From the NCBI RefSeq assembly GCF_019091135.1, contig NZ_JAGXJW010000002.1, forward strand, positions 1-64,000: 64,000 nt of DNA, in the 5' to 3' direction. Source of the stretch: Cohnella sp. GbtcB17. GTDB lineage: Bacteria > Bacillota > Bacilli > Paenibacillales > Paenibacillaceae. Of the stretch, positions 44,269-55,299 are shown piece by piece. Position 1 is the stretch's first letter, and the number at the start of each line of letters is the position of its first letter. Made by a program: the position numbers and the translations under genes. The notes beneath the pieces are model-generated. The model was not told the DNA's origin and searched no databases. It saw nothing but the letters and a program-made list of their open reading frames with translations.

Positions 44269-44336
44269 GCTTTTATTTCGTAAGGGCAAAAAGTTACTCT
44301 ACAGACTTGCGGCACGGTCCATTTAGTGCCGCCGCG

Positions 44337-47300
44337 CTATAGCTGCTTGAAAATGCGGTACAGCATCGTCGCAGTCTCGGCTCTCGTCGCGGAGGCGTCC
44401 GGCTTCAACAGCCCGCCGCTCCCCTGGATGATGCCGGCGCCGACCATTGTACCGACGGCTTCCTTGGCGTAGCGGGAGACGTCGTCTCCGTCCTTGAACG
44501 TTGCCAGGTCCGCCGAGGCGCCGGTCAAATCAAGCTTGCCTGTAAGCTGCAGCGCTCTGGCGATCAGCACCATCATATCCTGGCGCGAGATCTCCGCCCT
44601 CGGATCGAAGCGGACGCCGTCGACGCCGTTGGTGATGCCGAGCTTCTTCACGACGGCCAGCGTGTTGTAGAAATAGTCGTCCGGCGATACGTCGGCGAAA
44701 TTGCCCGCTCCGTTCACGTCCGCTTCGAGCCCGAGCATGCGCACGAGCAGCGTCATGAAGTCCGCGCGCGTGATCGGCTTGGCCGGGTCGAACGTCGCCT
44801 CGCCCGTGCCCTGGATGATACCCGCAGCGGCAAGCGTGCCGATCGCTTCGTCGGCCCAGCCGTATTTTGCGTCGACATCCTTAAAGATGGCGGCGCCCGA
44901 TGTCGGTGCCGGCGTCGGTGTCGCGGACGGCGTCGGGGTTGGCGTCGGCGATGGCGTCGGAGTTGGCGTCGGCGACGACTGCGGCGGAGACGTCGGTCCC
45001 GGATCCGGCGATTGCTCCGGGCCTGGGTCCGGCGATGTCGACGGCTCCGGCGATGTTGATGGTTCTGGCGACATAGATGGTTCTGTCGACGGCTCCGGCG
45101 ACGTAGACGGCTCCGGCGACGCGGACGGCTCCGGCTCCTCCGAGCCGCCCTCGAGCAGAACGCTCAGGCTCCTTACCTCGGGCGACGTCTTATCGTTTTG
45201 ATCGACCGCCCGAATCGAGAATGCATACGTCGAGCCAAGCGTCAGGTCCGTCAGCGTAGCCGTATTCGTACCGGCCGGGATCGTCGTTTTCAGCGTCCCG
45301 TCCTGAAAAATCGCATAGGCCTTCACTGCCGGATCGGCCGAGCCGTCCCAGGCGAGCGTCGCCGAGTCGTCCGTCTGTGACGCCAGGCGCAGCTTCGGCG
45401 CGGGCAGACTCGTCTTGACCGCATCCGTCGGATAGATCGCTACATAATCGAACGCGTACTTGCCCGTATACCGCTGGGCCGAGAAGCGGAGCATCTCGAA
45501 GCCCTTGAGCGTAGCGCTCGTATCAAGGAACGGAATGTCGTCAACGCGATAGACGCCGGTCTCGCGGTCCACTTCGCCGCCGGCGACAGGCAGGCCGCCA
45601 TAGTTTTTAAGCCCTTCCTCCTGAACGGTCAGGTCGTACGTCTTGGCGTCGAAATCGATGTCCCAGCGAATCGTCATCCAGCGATCCTTCGGCTGCTGGT
45701 AACCTTCCGCCAGACGGATGTTCGTCGAGACGCCGCTCACCATCTTCTGGAAGCCGATCCCCCCGTCCGAGAAGCCGACGAAGCCCGCAAAAACTTTGCC
45801 GTTGCCGCTCAGATCGAACAAGTAGTTGCCTACGTCGTGGTCCACCTTGGAGAACATTGTCCGCGTCTCGACGGTCAGCTTGCCGCCGCCCGTGTTCGGG
45901 ATGATCTTCCGCAGCACCGGAGACGACGCATATTGGTCCGAGGACGGGAAGTAGTTGTCCAGCGCCACGAGCGCGTTGCCGCCCTCCGGCAATTCGGCGA
46001 CGCTTACGGACGTGTCGCCCGTCTTCGTGTATTCCCAGCCATTGCCGTTTGCGACTTCGCCGGCCGGCCAGTTATCGAACGTGTCGTACACAGGGATGCT
46101 CACGGATTCCGGCAGCGTGACGGTGACGTCAGGTCCGTTTTTCGTTTCATTGTCCTGATTGTCCCTGGCCTCGACCTTGAACGTATATGTGCCGCCTGCC
46201 TGCAGGCCGCCGATGTCGACGGTCGTGCTATATGTCGCATAGACTACCGACATAACCGAGTCCTCGACGCGGTACACCCGGTATCCGCTCGTCTTGCCCG
46301 CGTTATCGATCGCCGGCTCCCACGTCAGCCGAACCATGTCGCTAGACAGGAACTGCGTATGAACAGCCGCATCCTCGCCCCATACCGGCGGAATCGAATC
46401 TTTCTTCAAAATACGCAGCGGCTCTGCGCCCGGCGCGACGAAGGAGCGGTTGCCGCTCGTATCGACCGCCTTGACCATAAAGGCGTATTCCTGTCCCGAA
46501 GCCAGTCCGGCAACCGTCGCTTCGTTGTTGTCGGCCGGCACCGTCAACACTTTAACGCCGTCCATGATAATTTCGTAAGCTTTGACTTCCACGTTGTCCG
46601 TGGACGGCTCCCAACCCAGGGTGATCTCGCCGTCGCCTTGGGACACTTCCTTCAGACCGGCCGGCGCGCTCGGACGCGTCTCGTCGTCGCCCACCTTGAC
46701 GAGGCCGATCCAGTCCAGGTTCATGCCGCCTAGCGCATGATACATCGTCAGGTCGACGACGCCCGCGGACAGGGGCACGCCCGTCCTGATGCGAAGTCCG
46801 CGCCATTGTTCCGGCAGCGAGCCGAAGCTCTCGGTCTTGGGCACTTTAAAATAATCGATCTCGTTGCCCAGCTTCACGTACCGGATCGAATCCGTGTCGG
46901 GCGTCGTTACGTCCCAGCCCGCCACATACTTTACGACCAGGTCGTAGACGCCGTCCTCCGGCACGTTCAGCTTCCACTTGAGCGATACGCCGAGCGCATC
47001 CCAGTTGCTCACGCCTTTGCCGCCCGAGAGGAACTTGCGCGTGTCGTAAACGGTCGGCTGCTTCGTGCCCTTCCACTCGGTGTACAGCTCGGCCTCCTGC
47101 CATTCGATGCCCATCGTCTGCCGCGTCTGATCCGCATCCTGATACTGCTCCGTCTGCAACGGGTCGCCCAGGCCGATATTCGTCAGCTTCAGAACGCCGG
47201 TGTCGCCCTTCAGCAGGATCGATGCGTTGGCGTCGATGAGGCCGCTCGAGATTTTGCCGTACTTCTGGAACGAAAAGCCTTCCGGCGCTTCCAGCACTTC

Positions 47301-50168
47301 ATAGAAGCCCTGTTCGTTGGACAGCTGTCCCCACGCGACGCTGTCTCCGTTCACGTCGCGGTACGCTTGCAGCGTGACCGAACCGGCGACGCCATCGATC
47401 TCGGTCTGCAGCGTGACCGGCGACAGCGGACCCGGCATCGGAGCGGCGTTCAGCTTGAACGCGCGCTGACCCTTTTCCACGTGCATCGTCAGCTTGTCGC
47501 CCGCGAACGTCCATTGAACCCCGCGGTTGTTCAAGCCACCGGCAACCGTGCCGCCTGAAGGAATCGCATTGCCGGTGTCGGCGTCGCGCACCGCGGTCAG
47601 TCCGTTCGCAGCCAGCGTCACTTGAACGTCCGCCTGAGCGGATACGGACAATCGGTCGCCGCCGTACGAGATCGTCGCAGCCGTATCGCTGTCGATCAGC
47701 GTCACGCCGTCCTTGACGAGCTTCGTGCCGACGACGAGCAGCGCCGAGTCGCCCTTGATCGCCGCAGCCGCGCCGTCGAACTGCACGCCGTCCGCGCCGG
47801 TGTCGACCAAGCCGCCGTCCGTCTTGCGGACGTATACCGACGTGCCGTCCTCGAACGCGAGCTTCAAATAGTCCGCGTACTCGGTAGACGTTACATTCGC
47901 AGGTGCATCGCCGCGCTTGTACGGTGCCAGCGTTGCGATCATCTTGGCCTGGTTCTCGCGCGGAGTGATGAACGCCGCGTGAATCTGCGACTTGCCGGAG
48001 AACGAGCCTGTCGGCGGATACGATACGCCGTCCGGCCCCAGATACTTCGTCTCGTAGGTCGTATGGTAGCTCTGCGCCTCCTGGCCGTAGAATTGCACCT
48101 TCAGGTTCGCGTCGCCTTTGGCGATCGTCGCGCCTTTATTATCGGGATCGATCGTCAGATTGTCGTCGGCGTGCAGGTTCCATTCGAATTGGGACCCGCC
48201 GTCCTTGTTCGTCGCCAGGTCGTCGATGACGACATAAACATCCGGACGCACGTAAATGATGTGACGGACGGCCTTGGACAAGCCGCCTTTGTACGCTGCG
48301 GTGGCATCGCCGCTCGTCGCGTCGAAGTCGGGACTCGTCACGAAGCCGAGAATTTTGCCGTCGGCCGATATATCGTCGTTCCCCTGCCCCTTGCGGCCGT
48401 CGAACGTAATCGCATTGGCAGAGTAGGTCTGCCGCGTGAAGTTGGAATGATGCTTGCTGCCGTAGAAATCATAGTAGCCGGCCTTCACGGCCAGGGATTC
48501 GCCGAAGGCGTTCAGCACGAACGAGTTCTGGTCCGACATCGTATGGTTGTACGTGCCGTACGGGCTCGACCGGAAATAAAGCGAGGTGCGGTCGGTCTCG
48601 TACAGCTCCGAATGCATGGCGACGGCGCCGGTATCCGGGAACCAGATGCCCTTCGGCAGGTCGACCGGCGGCTGGCTGCCGACGTCGTCGGCCCGGTAGA
48701 AGTAATCCGTCAGGCCGGTCGACTTGGCCCCGATCGCCTGCGCCTCCCACTTCAGCCGCGAGTTGTCGTAGATATCGGCCATGCGGGTCAGCAAGCTGAC
48801 GCTAGGCGCGCCCGGCGTATATTGCGAGTCGTCCCCGAACACGCCGATCGGGCTGCCGTGCGGGAACATGTACAGCGGGTACAGGCCCTCGTTGCGCGAG
48901 AAGGCTTTGTCGTACAGATTAATCGCGCCCGAGCTCAGCAGGACGTCCATCAATTCCTTATTGGATCCGGACGACCATTGCCAGTACCCGGTCCCTTGCG
49001 ACCAGGAGCCGTCCTCGCCGCCCCACGGCGGCAGCACGTTGATGAACAGCGGCACGGACAGCTTGTACCAATCGGCCGCTTCCGGAATCTCGTTCAGCAT
49101 CGCGGTCGCGATGATGCCGATATAGCCGACGATCGTCCAGCCGTGCGAGTCGTAAGGGAACTTATAGAAGCCGTTATTGGTCAGATAATTCTGGACCAGC
49201 GTGTCGGTACGGGCCTTGATCATGTTGCGTACCGGCATCTTGTCGCTCTCCGACAGCAGCGGATAGAGCCAGTCGTACGCGATCGCCGAGCGATAGGCGA
49301 TGGAGCGGTGCACCTGGTCGTGAATCCGGTAGCTCGTCGCGCCGTTCGGATTCCAGGTCGCGAGATTCAGCAACAGCGCCTTGGCGCGGTTGCCGTACGT
49401 AGTGTTGCCTGTCACCAAGTAGAGGAACGCTGCGTTCTGCATGTCGTTCAGCGCGTCCTCCGCCGTTTTCTTCAGCACCCCTTGCGCAGCGACGTAAGCG
49501 TCGCTGTTCGTAGGCACTTCATTGTTCATGTAAGGGAAAGTCGGATCGGCCGGCAACGGCTTGTTCGCGCTGGCGTTATACGCGGTCACGGTCTGATCGA
49601 ACACCGTCTTGGAGTTGCCGGTCAGCCGCAGGTCGCGGAAGGCGGCGAGCTCGGCCGGCGTGGTCCAAACGCGCGGATGCGCGGTGGATACCTTGCTCAT
49701 GAGCGTCTCGACCGCCGGCACCGCGAACGGCACGTTGTCCGCGTCGATGCGGAACTTGCGCGTCGTGCTCCAATCGGACCAAGCGCCGCTCGCCTGGTGA
49801 TAGCGGACGCGCCAGTACCAGGTGCCGGCATCGAAGGTCACGGGGAAATTGTAATAGTTGAACTGGATCGCGTCGTTCTCGTGCGCGACCGTCGAGAAGG
49901 ACGAATCGCGACTGACCTGGACGTCGTACTTGTCCGCTTCGGTCACGAACGGCCAGCTGAAGTCGGGCGGGTTCTGCGTCGTGACGAGGGAATCCGTCGG
50001 CCGGAACGGCATGTTCGTGCCGCCGAGCACGTTCGCGGGCCAACCCGAGTCGGCTGCCGCGGCCTTCGGCGTCATACTTGCCGGCCAACCTGCGCCAAGC
50101 AGTCCAAGCAGCATCGTGAAAGCTAATACAATTGCGGTTTGCTTTTTCAACTTCCCGTAAATCGTCAC
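44337..50168 (-). CDS. Giant SLH-anchored heparinase II/III-type polysaccharide lyase
   Basis: 1943 residues, exported and S-layer-anchored. The signal peptide ends near KAAAADSG (about 40). An Fn3-like domain is first, then an alpha-helical (alpha/alpha) toroid with DUF4962/heparinase features ([45 protein letters not shown]), and a beta-sandwich part containing [20 protein letters not shown] and [11 protein letters not shown]. Candidate catalytic Tyr and His lie in those segments. A CBM-like and three Fn3 modules follow, then a laminin-like concanavalin domain, another Fn3, a Ser/Pro/Thr linker of about 85 residues ([10 protein letters not shown] repeats) and three SLH domains (about 1759-1943). 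The start is GTG with AAAGGG upstream, and a cre site lies before it. It probably cuts an acidic glycan at the cell surface. Confidence 0.88.
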   Translation of the reverse strand: MTIYGKLKKQTAIVLAFTMLLGLLGAGWPASMTPKAAAADSGWPANVLGGTNMPFRPTDSLVTTQNPPDFSWPFVTEADKYDVQVSRDSSFSTVAHENDAIQFNYYNFPVTFDAGTWYWRVRYHQASGAWSDWSTTRKFRIDADNVPFAVPAVETLMSKVSTAHPRVWTTPAELAAFRDLRLTGNSKTVFDQTVTAYNASANKPLPADPTFPYMNNEVPTNSDAYVAAQGVLKKTAEDALNDMQNAAFLYLVTGNTTYGNRAKALLLNLATWNPNGATSYRIHDQVHRSIAYRSAIAYDWLYPLLSESDKMPVRNMIKARTDTLVQNYLTNNGFYKFPYDSHGWTIVGYIGIIATAMLNEIPEAADWYKLSVPLFINVLPPWGGEDGSWSQGTGYWQWSSGSNKELMDVLLSSGAINLYDKAFSRNEGLYPLYMFPHGSPIGVFGDDSQYTPGAPSVSLLTRMADIYDNSRLKWEAQAIGAKSTGLTDYFYRADDVGSQPPVDLPKGIWFPDTGAVAMHSELYETDRTSLYFRSSPYGTYNHTMSDQNSFVLNAFGESLAVKAGYYDFYGSKHHSNFTRQTYSANAITFDGRKGQGNDDISADGKILGFVTSPDFDATSGDATAAYKGGLSKAVRHIIYVRPDVYVVIDDLATNKDGGSQFEWNLHADDNLTIDPDNKGATIAKGDANLKVQFYGQEAQSYHTTYETKYLGPDGVSYPPTGSFSGKSQIHAAFITPRENQAKMIATLAPYKRGDAPANVTSTEYADYLKLAFEDGTSVYVRKTDGGLVDTGADGVQFDGAAAAIKGDSALLVVGTKLVKDGVTLIDSDTAATISYGGDRLSVSAQADVQVTLAANGLTAVRDADTGNAIPSGGTVAGGLNNRGVQWTFAGDKLTMHVEKGQRAFKLNAAPMPGPLSPVTLQTEIDGVAGSVTLQAYRDVNGDSVAWGQLSNEQGFYEVLEAPEGFSFQKYGKISSGLIDANASILLKGDTGVLKLTNIGLGDPLQTEQYQDADQTRQTMGIEWQEAELYTEWKGTKQPTVYDTRKFLSGGKGVSNWDALGVSLKWKLNVPEDGVYDLVVKYVAGWDVTTPDTDSIRYVKLGNEIDYFKVPKTESFGSLPEQWRGLRIRTGVPLSAGVVDLTMYHALGGMNLDWIGLVKVGDDETRPSAPAGLKEVSQGDGEITLGWEPSTDNVEVKAYEIIMDGVKVLTVPADNNEATVAGLASGQEYAFMVKAVDTSGNRSFVAPGAEPLRILKKDSIPPVWGEDAAVHTQFLSSDMVRLTWEPAIDNAGKTSGYRVYRVEDSVMSVVYATYSTTVDIGGLQAGGTYTFKVEARDNQDNETKNGPDVTVTLPESVSIPVYDTFDNWPAGEVANGNGWEYTKTGDTSVSVAELPEGGNALVALDNYFPSSDQYASSPVLRKIIPNTGGGKLTVETRTMFSKVDHDVGNYLFDLSGNGKVFAGFVGFSDGGIGFQKMVSGVSTNIRLAEGYQQPKDRWMTIRWDIDFDAKTYDLTVQEEGLKNYGGLPVAGGEVDRETGVYRVDDIPFLDTSATLKGFEMLRFSAQRYTGKYAFDYVAIYPTDAVKTSLPAPKLRLASQTDDSATLAWDGSADPAVKAYAIFQDGTLKTTIPAGTNTATLTDLTLGSTYAFSIRAVDQNDKTSPEVRSLSVLLEGGSEEPEPSASPEPSTSPEPSTEPSMSPEPSTSPEPSTSPDPGPEQSPDPGPTSPPQSSPTPTPTPSPTPTPTPSATPTPAPTSGAAIFKDVDAKYGWADEAIGTLAAAGIIQGTGEATFDPAKPITRADFMTLLVRMLGLEADVNGAGNFADVSPDDYFYNTLAVVKKLGITNGVDGVRFDPRAEISRQDMMVLIARALQLTGKLDLTGASADLATFKDGDDVSRYAKEAVGTMVGAGIIQGSGGLLKPDASATRAETATMLYRIFKQL

Positions 50169-50223
50169 TACACTTCATCCCTTTCGATCCGAATTTGTAC
50201 GATTCCGTTTTAATCCCAATTAC

Positions 50224-50237
50224 TGTAAGCGCTTGCC
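50224..50237. promoter_or_regulatory. cre site upstream of the SLH lyase
   Basis: TGTAAGCGCTTGCC fits the CcpA box at 13 of 14 positions, 56-69 bases upstream of the lyase start. Confidence 0.7.
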
Positions 50238-50257
50238 ATTTTTCATCGCCTAAAGGA

Positions 50258-50277
50258 CGGCTCTCCGCAGAGAGCCG
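50258..50277 (-). terminator. Hairpin after the Gfo/Idh/MocA gene
   Basis: CGGCTCTC and GAGAGCCG, an 8-bp stem with loop CGCA, 9 bases past the stop of the oxidoreductase gene. The downstream T-tract is weak (TCCTTTAGG), so partial read-through is possible. Confidence 0.55.
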
Positions 50278-50286
50278 CCATCGATT

Positions 50287-51555
50287 CTAAACGCTTACGG
50301 ATGCGATCAAATCCCGAATCGGAATCGTCTTGCGCTCAAGCCTCGACTGCTCGGCGGCGAATGCCATCATATGGCTCTGCACCGATACGTCGGCCGAAGA
50401 CAAGCTGGCTCCGTCCCCCTCCCCTCGTACGAGCCGCGTGAAGTCGCGCATGATGCCCAGATCGCCGCCGCCGTGATTCAGCCCGGTCGATTCCAGATCG
50501 ATCGTCTCTACGCGTCCGGTTTTAAAATCGGAAATCTCGATGGCGTTCTTGGCCATATGCGCGCGCAATTGTCCGCGGGTGCCCATAATCTTGAGCGTGC
50601 GGCCCCCGTCCGTCGTGAAGGCGGTCATCGTAAATGTCGCCGTGATGCCGTTCGCGAATTCCATCGCGACCACCTGGTGGCCGACGACGTCGTTGTCGCA
50701 GCGATAGACGCATCTGCCGTAAGGTCCGGTGCGCAGCGCCTCCAGCACGCCTTCCTCGCTCGTATCGTGGCTGATCGCGCCGCGAAGAATCCGCTCCGAC
50801 ACCTTGTCCTCGTTGTTCAGGTAGATATCGGGCGCATAATACGGGCATTCGTCGCTGACCGGGCAGCCGTCCAGGCAGCGATACGGCGCGCCGGGCGGCG
50901 CGTTCTCCGCCCTGAAGTGTCTGAGCCCGCCGAAGGAAGACAGCGTGTCGCAGTCCGCGCCGGCCAGCCACACCAGAATGTCGAGATCGTGGCAGCTTTT
51001 GGCGAGGATCATCGGGTTGGACTCGTCGGCTCTGCGCCAGTTGCCTCTGACGAAGCTGTGCGCCTGATGCCAGTAGCCGACATTTTCAATAAGGTCGATC
51101 GTGACGGGCTCGCCGATCCGCCCTTCGTTCAGCAGCCGTTTGACGGTCGAAAAGAAAGGCGTGTAACGAAGAACGTGGCAGATGGCGAATACCCGGTCCG
51201 TGCGCCTCGCGAACTGGCCGAGCCTTGCACATTCGCCCGGGTCGTTGGACATCGGCTTTTCGAGAAGCACGTGGTAGCCGAGCTCGAGCGCCTTGACGGC
51301 AGGGTCGTAGTGCATCCGGTCTTGCGTGCAGATGAGGACCGCGTCCGCGACGGGAGGCCCGGCGAGCAGCGCCTCCCAGCTGTCGAAGCACATGGACGGG
51401 TCGATGCCGTGCCGGTCGGCGAACGCCTCGCGCCGGATCGGGTCGGGCTCTGCCACGGCGGTAATCCGCAGCTCTCCGGGCTGATCGAGCGCGTACTGGG
51501 CGTACTCTCTGCCTCTTCCTCCGGCGCCGATGACGGCGGCCGTTACGGTTTTCAT
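50287..51555 (-). CDS. Gfo/Idh/MocA oxidoreductase with cysteine cluster
   Basis: 422 residues. Start MKTVTAAVIGAGGRGREYAQ has AAAGGAG 9 bases upstream. Rossmann motif GAGGRG at 10-15, EKPMSN, and KSCHDLDILVWL carry the family signature. The cysteine-rich segment CLDGCPVSDECPYYAPDIY, then CVYRCDND, closely parallels the homologue at 19.3-20.6 kb. It is last in the operon SBP-D, LplB, YtcP, oxidoreductase, so it likely processes the imported sugar. Substrate unknown. Confidence 0.9.
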   Translation of the reverse strand: MKTVTAAVIGAGGRGREYAQYALDQPGELRITAVAEPDPIRREAFADRHGIDPSMCFDSWEALLAGPPVADAVLICTQDRMHYDPAVKALELGYHVLLEKPMSNDPGECARLGQFARRTDRVFAICHVLRYTPFFSTVKRLLNEGRIGEPVTIDLIENVGYWHQAHSFVRGNWRRADESNPMILAKSCHDLDILVWLAGADCDTLSSFGGLRHFRAENAPPGAPYRCLDGCPVSDECPYYAPDIYLNNEDKVSERILRGAISHDTSEEGVLEALRTGPYGRCVYRCDNDVVGHQVVAMEFANGITATFTMTAFTTDGGRTLKIMGTRGQLRAHMAKNAIEISDFKTGRVETIDLESTGLNHGGGDLGIMRDFTRLVRGEGDGASLSSADVSVQSHMMAFAAEQSRLERKTIPIRDLIASVSV

Positions 51556-51582
51556 GATGTCCGGCTCCTTTTGACGCATCGA

Positions 51583-52455
51583 TCAGCCCTTGACGGAGCC
51601 GATCATGGCGCCTTGCTCGAAGTGCTTCTGAATAAACGGATAGATGATCAGGACCGGCAAGCAGCCGAGCAGGATGATGCCGTATTTCAACGATTCGAGA
51701 ATGACCTTGTGACCGTCCTTGGTCGTTGCCTCCAGCACATCGCCCGCTTGCCCGACGACGACGAGATTGCGAATGACGAGCTGCAGCGGGAACAGGTTCG
51801 GTTCGCGGATGAGCAGCAGCGCGCTCTGGAAGTCGTTCCAGATCGCAACCGTGTAGAACATGCCGATCGTCAGCAGCACCGGCTTGGACAACGGCATCAC
51901 GATGTGCGTCAGCACCGTAAAGTCCGACAAGCCGTCGATGCGGCCCGACTCCTCGACCTCGACAGGCATTCCGGAGAAAAACGTCCGCATGATGATAAGC
52001 CAGACGGTAACGATCGCGTTGGGCAGCACCATCGCCCAGATCGTGTCTATGAGTCCGTAGGAGCGCGCGACCAGGTAGAACGGAATCATTCCCCCGTGAA
52101 ACATCATCGTGAACACGATGTACAGCATGATCGGCTTGTAGAAAACGAGGCCCCGGCGCGAGAGCGCATAGGCGCCAGTAATCGTCAGCGCCATCGATAT
52201 AAAAAGGCCCAGTATGACATAGCCGATCGAATTGCGGTAGCCGATCCACAGCCGCTTGTCTTCGAACACAGCCTGCAAGGCGTTGAACTGCAGACCTTTC
52301 GGAAAGAAGCTGACCTCGTTGCGTACGACATATTCCGGCGAGCTGATCGCGACGGAAGCCATATGCAGGAACGGGAACAGCATGGCGATCGCGACGAACA
52401 GCAGCAGCAAAAAGTTGACGACGTCGAATACGCCAATTTTCCCTGTTCTTACCAT
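51583..52455 (-). CDS. CUT1 ABC permease, YtcP-like (second system)
   Basis: 290 residues. It has TM helices (VVNFLLLLFVAIAMLFPFLH), the EAA-loop-like EVEESGRIDGLSDFTVLTHI and typical C-terminus FEQGAMIGSVKG. GTGGGGG precedes the ATG, and it overlaps the LplB gene by 7 bases. It belongs to the second CUT1 importer, with SBP-D. No ATPase is present nearby. Confidence 0.92.
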   Translation of the reverse strand: MVRTGKIGVFDVVNFLLLLFVAIAMLFPFLHMASVAISSPEYVVRNEVSFFPKGLQFNALQAVFEDKRLWIGYRNSIGYVILGLFISMALTITGAYALSRRGLVFYKPIMLYIVFTMMFHGGMIPFYLVARSYGLIDTIWAMVLPNAIVTVWLIIMRTFFSGMPVEVEESGRIDGLSDFTVLTHIVMPLSKPVLLTIGMFYTVAIWNDFQSALLLIREPNLFPLQLVIRNLVVVGQAGDVLEATTKDGHKVILESLKYGIILLGCLPVLIIYPFIQKHFEQGAMIGSVKG

Positions 52456-53357
52456 AGACTCGTTTCCCCCACTTTGCGGCTTGCGGCATTCGTTAAATAG
52501 ACGAGCAGCATGGTAACAAGACCCAGGGACAAATTAATCGCCGTCGCATAGCTCATGCCGCCGCCGAGAATGCCGATCCGGTAGACGTAGGTCGTGATGA
52601 TATCCGCGGTGTCCATATTGCCCGCATTGCCGATCAAAAACGCCTTGTCGAACGGAATATTGATAATGCCGCTGATGCTCATGATAAACATGATGACGAT
52701 CGCCGGGATGATGCCGGGTATCGTCACGTGTACCGTCTGCTTCCAACGGTTCGCGCCGTCCATCCGGGCCGCTTCGTACAGCTGCGGATCGATGGCCGCC
52801 AGCGCGGCGAGGAAGATGATCGTACCGTAACCCGTCATCTGCCAGATATCCGACGCGATATAGATCGTCCGGAACCATTCGGGCCGCTGCAGGAAGTTGA
52901 TCGGCTCGTAGCCAAGAGACTGAATGGCTTTGTTGATCCAGCCGGTGCTAGGGGACAGCAGCATGATCATAACGCTGGACAGTACGACGCTCGAGAGGAA
53001 ATACGGCAGATAACTGACGGACTGCACGAATCTCCTGAACTTCTTCCAGCGCATCTCGTAGAACAATACCGCCAGCGCGATCGGCGCCGGGAAGGCGAAA
53101 ATAAACTTATATAAACCCAATAAGAGCGTGTTGCGGACAATCAGCCAGGCGTCGGGGTTGCTGAGAAACATCCGGTAGTGCTTGAGACCGACCCATGGGC
53201 TGTGCCATATGCCCTTGAACAGGTTGTAGTCCATAAAGGAGACTACGATCCCGAACATCGGGACGTAGTGGAACAATAGATAGTAAAGCAGCGTGGGTAA
53301 CAAAAGCAGCAAGTAGACTTTATTGCGCTTGATGCGGTAAAAAACCGATTGCTTCAT
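52449..53357 (-). CDS. CUT1 ABC permease, LplB-like (second system)
   Basis: 302 residues with six or so helices. Family segments: HYVPMFGIVVSFMDYNLFKG, SPWVGLKHYRMFL and the EAA loop LYEAARMDGANRWKQTVHVT. AAGGAG precedes the ATG at 53355-53357. It lies 76 bases downstream of SBP-D and overlaps the YtcP-like permease. Confidence 0.92.
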   Translation of the reverse strand: MKQSVFYRIKRNKVYLLLLLPTLLYYLLFHYVPMFGIVVSFMDYNLFKGIWHSPWVGLKHYRMFLSNPDAWLIVRNTLLLGLYKFIFAFPAPIALAVLFYEMRWKKFRRFVQSVSYLPYFLSSVVLSSVMIMLLSPSTGWINKAIQSLGYEPINFLQRPEWFRTIYIASDIWQMTGYGTIIFLAALAAIDPQLYEAARMDGANRWKQTVHVTIPGIIPAIVIMFIMSISGIINIPFDKAFLIGNAGNMDTADIITTYVYRIGILGGGMSYATAINLSLGLVTMLLVYLTNAASRKVGETSLW

Positions 53358-53433
53358 GACGCTACTCCTTCCCGGAAAAGCACGGGGCCGTGCGCTGCTC
53401 GTATCGCCCGGCCCCGCTGCTTGCTATCGTTGC

Positions 53434-54990
53434 TTACTTCGTATTCGCGAGCTGACGATCGAGCGCCGTCTGGTACGTCGTGCGGACTTTCTCGAGATCA
53501 TGCTTGCCGAGCTCCTTGATGAAGGCGTCCCATTCGGTGAGCGGCCGGTCGCCGTTGATGAACTTCGTGACTTCGCCCGTCCAGAACTTCCACAGCTGGT
53601 CGTTCGACGTCGAGAGTGCGGCCGCTTCGTCGGCGGTCAGGTTCGGACGGCTGTAGGCGACGGGGAACCGGTACTTCGGCGCCTCGACGTATGCATATTG
53701 CTCTTCCGGCTTGACCAGCGAGAGCCAGGCATTGAAGTCGAACCAGCCGTAGGTCGCAGCGGTCTGGATGCCGGAGACGACGCGCAGGTCGTTCGCTTCC
53801 TTGTAGTTGTCGTTGAACTTGCGCTTGCCGTCCACGACCGTATACGTCTCGCCTTCCTTGCCCCAGCTCTGGATGTCCTTGCCTTTCTCGGAGAAAATGT
53901 AGTCCAGATAGCGGAAGGCCGCATCCATGTTCTTGGACGTAGAGGCGACTGCAAGGCCGTAGCCCTCTTGACCGCCCTTCGGCAGGTAAGGCTTGTCGCC
54001 GGCGCCGATCGGAGGCGCCATGAACTGCAGGTGGCCGTCGGTCAGCTGGCTGTTCATAATCTCGATCTGGCCGATGAATTGGACGGTGACGAACGCCTTG
54101 TTGGTCGACATGAACTGCGTCCAAGCCTTGTAGTCCATCGTCAGCCAGTCCGGCGGGATGAGCTTTTCCTTCACGAACTTGTTGAGCCATTCGACCATCG
54201 TCTTGGCGTTCGGGTCTTCGAGACCGAACTTCATCTTGGTCGGATCGGCAGGATCCTGATAGAACTCCGGATAGATGTCGAAGGAAGGTCCGAACGTATC
54301 GAGCGTGCTCAGGCCGTGGCGGAACAGGAACGGATAGCTGTCGGGATAAATTTCCTTGAGCTTCTTGGACACCGTATAAAGTTCGTCCCACGTCTTCGGA
54401 ACTTCGAGGTTGTTCTTCTTGAAGATGTCGTCGCGGTAGAACCAGACCATCTGGCTGCCTTCGCCCGCGCCGTCGTTAATGATGCTGTAGATCTCGCCGT
54501 TCGGCGACACCACGCGGGACATGACGTCCGGATGGCTGTCGAGGAACGCCTTGACGTTCGGCATCTTGTCCATATGCTTGGACAGATCCTCGAAGGCGCC
54601 CTGGGAACCGAACTTCTGAACGTCGTTCGGGAATACGGACAGCACGTCGGGCATGTCGCCCGAAGAGACGGCCAGCGCGAGCGATTCCGGACCGGTCGCG
54701 AGCACCTGCTCGACGTCGATGTTCGTCTCTTCCTTGACCCACTTCCATACGCCCCAGTCGGGCTTGGGCGGCCAGGCCGTGTTGTTTTCCGTGAAAATGC
54801 GAAGCTTCGCCGGTTCCGGCAGCGCTGCCGACGCGCTCGGCGATCCGCTTTGAGCTGCGCTGGCGGATGCGCTTGCATCGGCGGAGCTCGAGGAGCTCGC
54901 GGCCGGCTCATTATTATTGTTGCTGCTGCAGCCGCTTACGGTCAGCGCGACCGCCGCTGCGGCCGCCCATGTCCATTTCAACGATTTCAT
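53434..54990 (-). CDS. LplA-type extracellular solute-binding lipoprotein, SBP-D
   Basis: 518 residues. Start MKSLKWTWAAAAAVALTVSG (ATG 54988-54990) has AAAGGACGGGG upstream. The lipobox is VSGC, followed by a Ser/Ala-rich linker. The mature part is LRIFTENNTAWPPKPDWGVW, then a binding fold unlike SBP-A to C in sequence, so it probably binds another oligosaccharide. It heads the operon for the second permease pair. The AraC-type regulator upstream is a likely activator. Confidence 0.9.
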   Translation of the reverse strand: MKSLKWTWAAAAAVALTVSGCSSNNNNEPAASSSSSADASASASAAQSGSPSASAALPEPAKLRIFTENNTAWPPKPDWGVWKWVKEETNIDVEQVLATGPESLALAVSSGDMPDVLSVFPNDVQKFGSQGAFEDLSKHMDKMPNVKAFLDSHPDVMSRVVSPNGEIYSIINDGAGEGSQMVWFYRDDIFKKNNLEVPKTWDELYTVSKKLKEIYPDSYPFLFRHGLSTLDTFGPSFDIYPEFYQDPADPTKMKFGLEDPNAKTMVEWLNKFVKEKLIPPDWLTMDYKAWTQFMSTNKAFVTVQFIGQIEIMNSQLTDGHLQFMAPPIGAGDKPYLPKGGQEGYGLAVASTSKNMDAAFRYLDYIFSEKGKDIQSWGKEGETYTVVDGKRKFNDNYKEANDLRVVSGIQTAATYGWFDFNAWLSLVKPEEQYAYVEAPKYRFPVAYSRPNLTADEAAALSTSNDQLWKFWTGEVTKFINGDRPLTEWDAFIKELGKHDLEKVRTTYQTALDRQLANTK

Positions 54991-55299
54991 TCCGACACCC
55001 CGTCCTTTCGGATATAGTCCTAGTTGCCTTGCGACCAAGCTGCCTTGCGGCCGAACCGTCCTGCGTTGTGACCGCCGTTCGGTTCGGCACGGCGGCGTCG
55101 CCCCGGCCGTCCTTCGGCTTGCTCCCATCGTAGGCGCTCCGGGCCCGCCCGGTAAATAATCGGTTGTCTTTATAAATTGTATTTTTTTCGAGGCGCATTA
55201 AAAAAGTATTAGCTTTCCGTAAAACAGGCAAAAAAACGGCGAAAAACAGGCAAAAGCGGCGGCGGGACGGGCTTTGCCCGTTCCCCGCCGCCGCCGGCT
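54991..55299. other. Intergenic region upstream of SBP-D
   Basis: 309 bases with no gene. An A/T-rich block (55160-55240) probably holds the SBP-D promoter, but no clear -35/-10 pair could be assigned. The terminator of the upstream AraC gene fills 55255-55294. Confidence 0.4.
55255..55294 (-). terminator. Terminator of AraC-type regulator B
   Basis: GCGGCGGCGGG-ACGGGC pairs with GCCCGT-CCCGCCGCCGC around a 2-base bulge and a TTT loop. On the minus strand the stem is followed by TTTTGCCTGTTTTT, directly after the regulator stop. Confidence 0.9.

Noticed and set aside
44309..44332. GCGGCAC/GTGCCGC hairpin after the lyase as terminator
   Set aside because: Only 7 bp with a 10-base loop and no T-run; kept out as too weak.
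47622..50126. Long plus-strand reading frame opposite the SLH lyase
   Set aside because: Mirror of a coding strand; composition unlike a protein and no family match.
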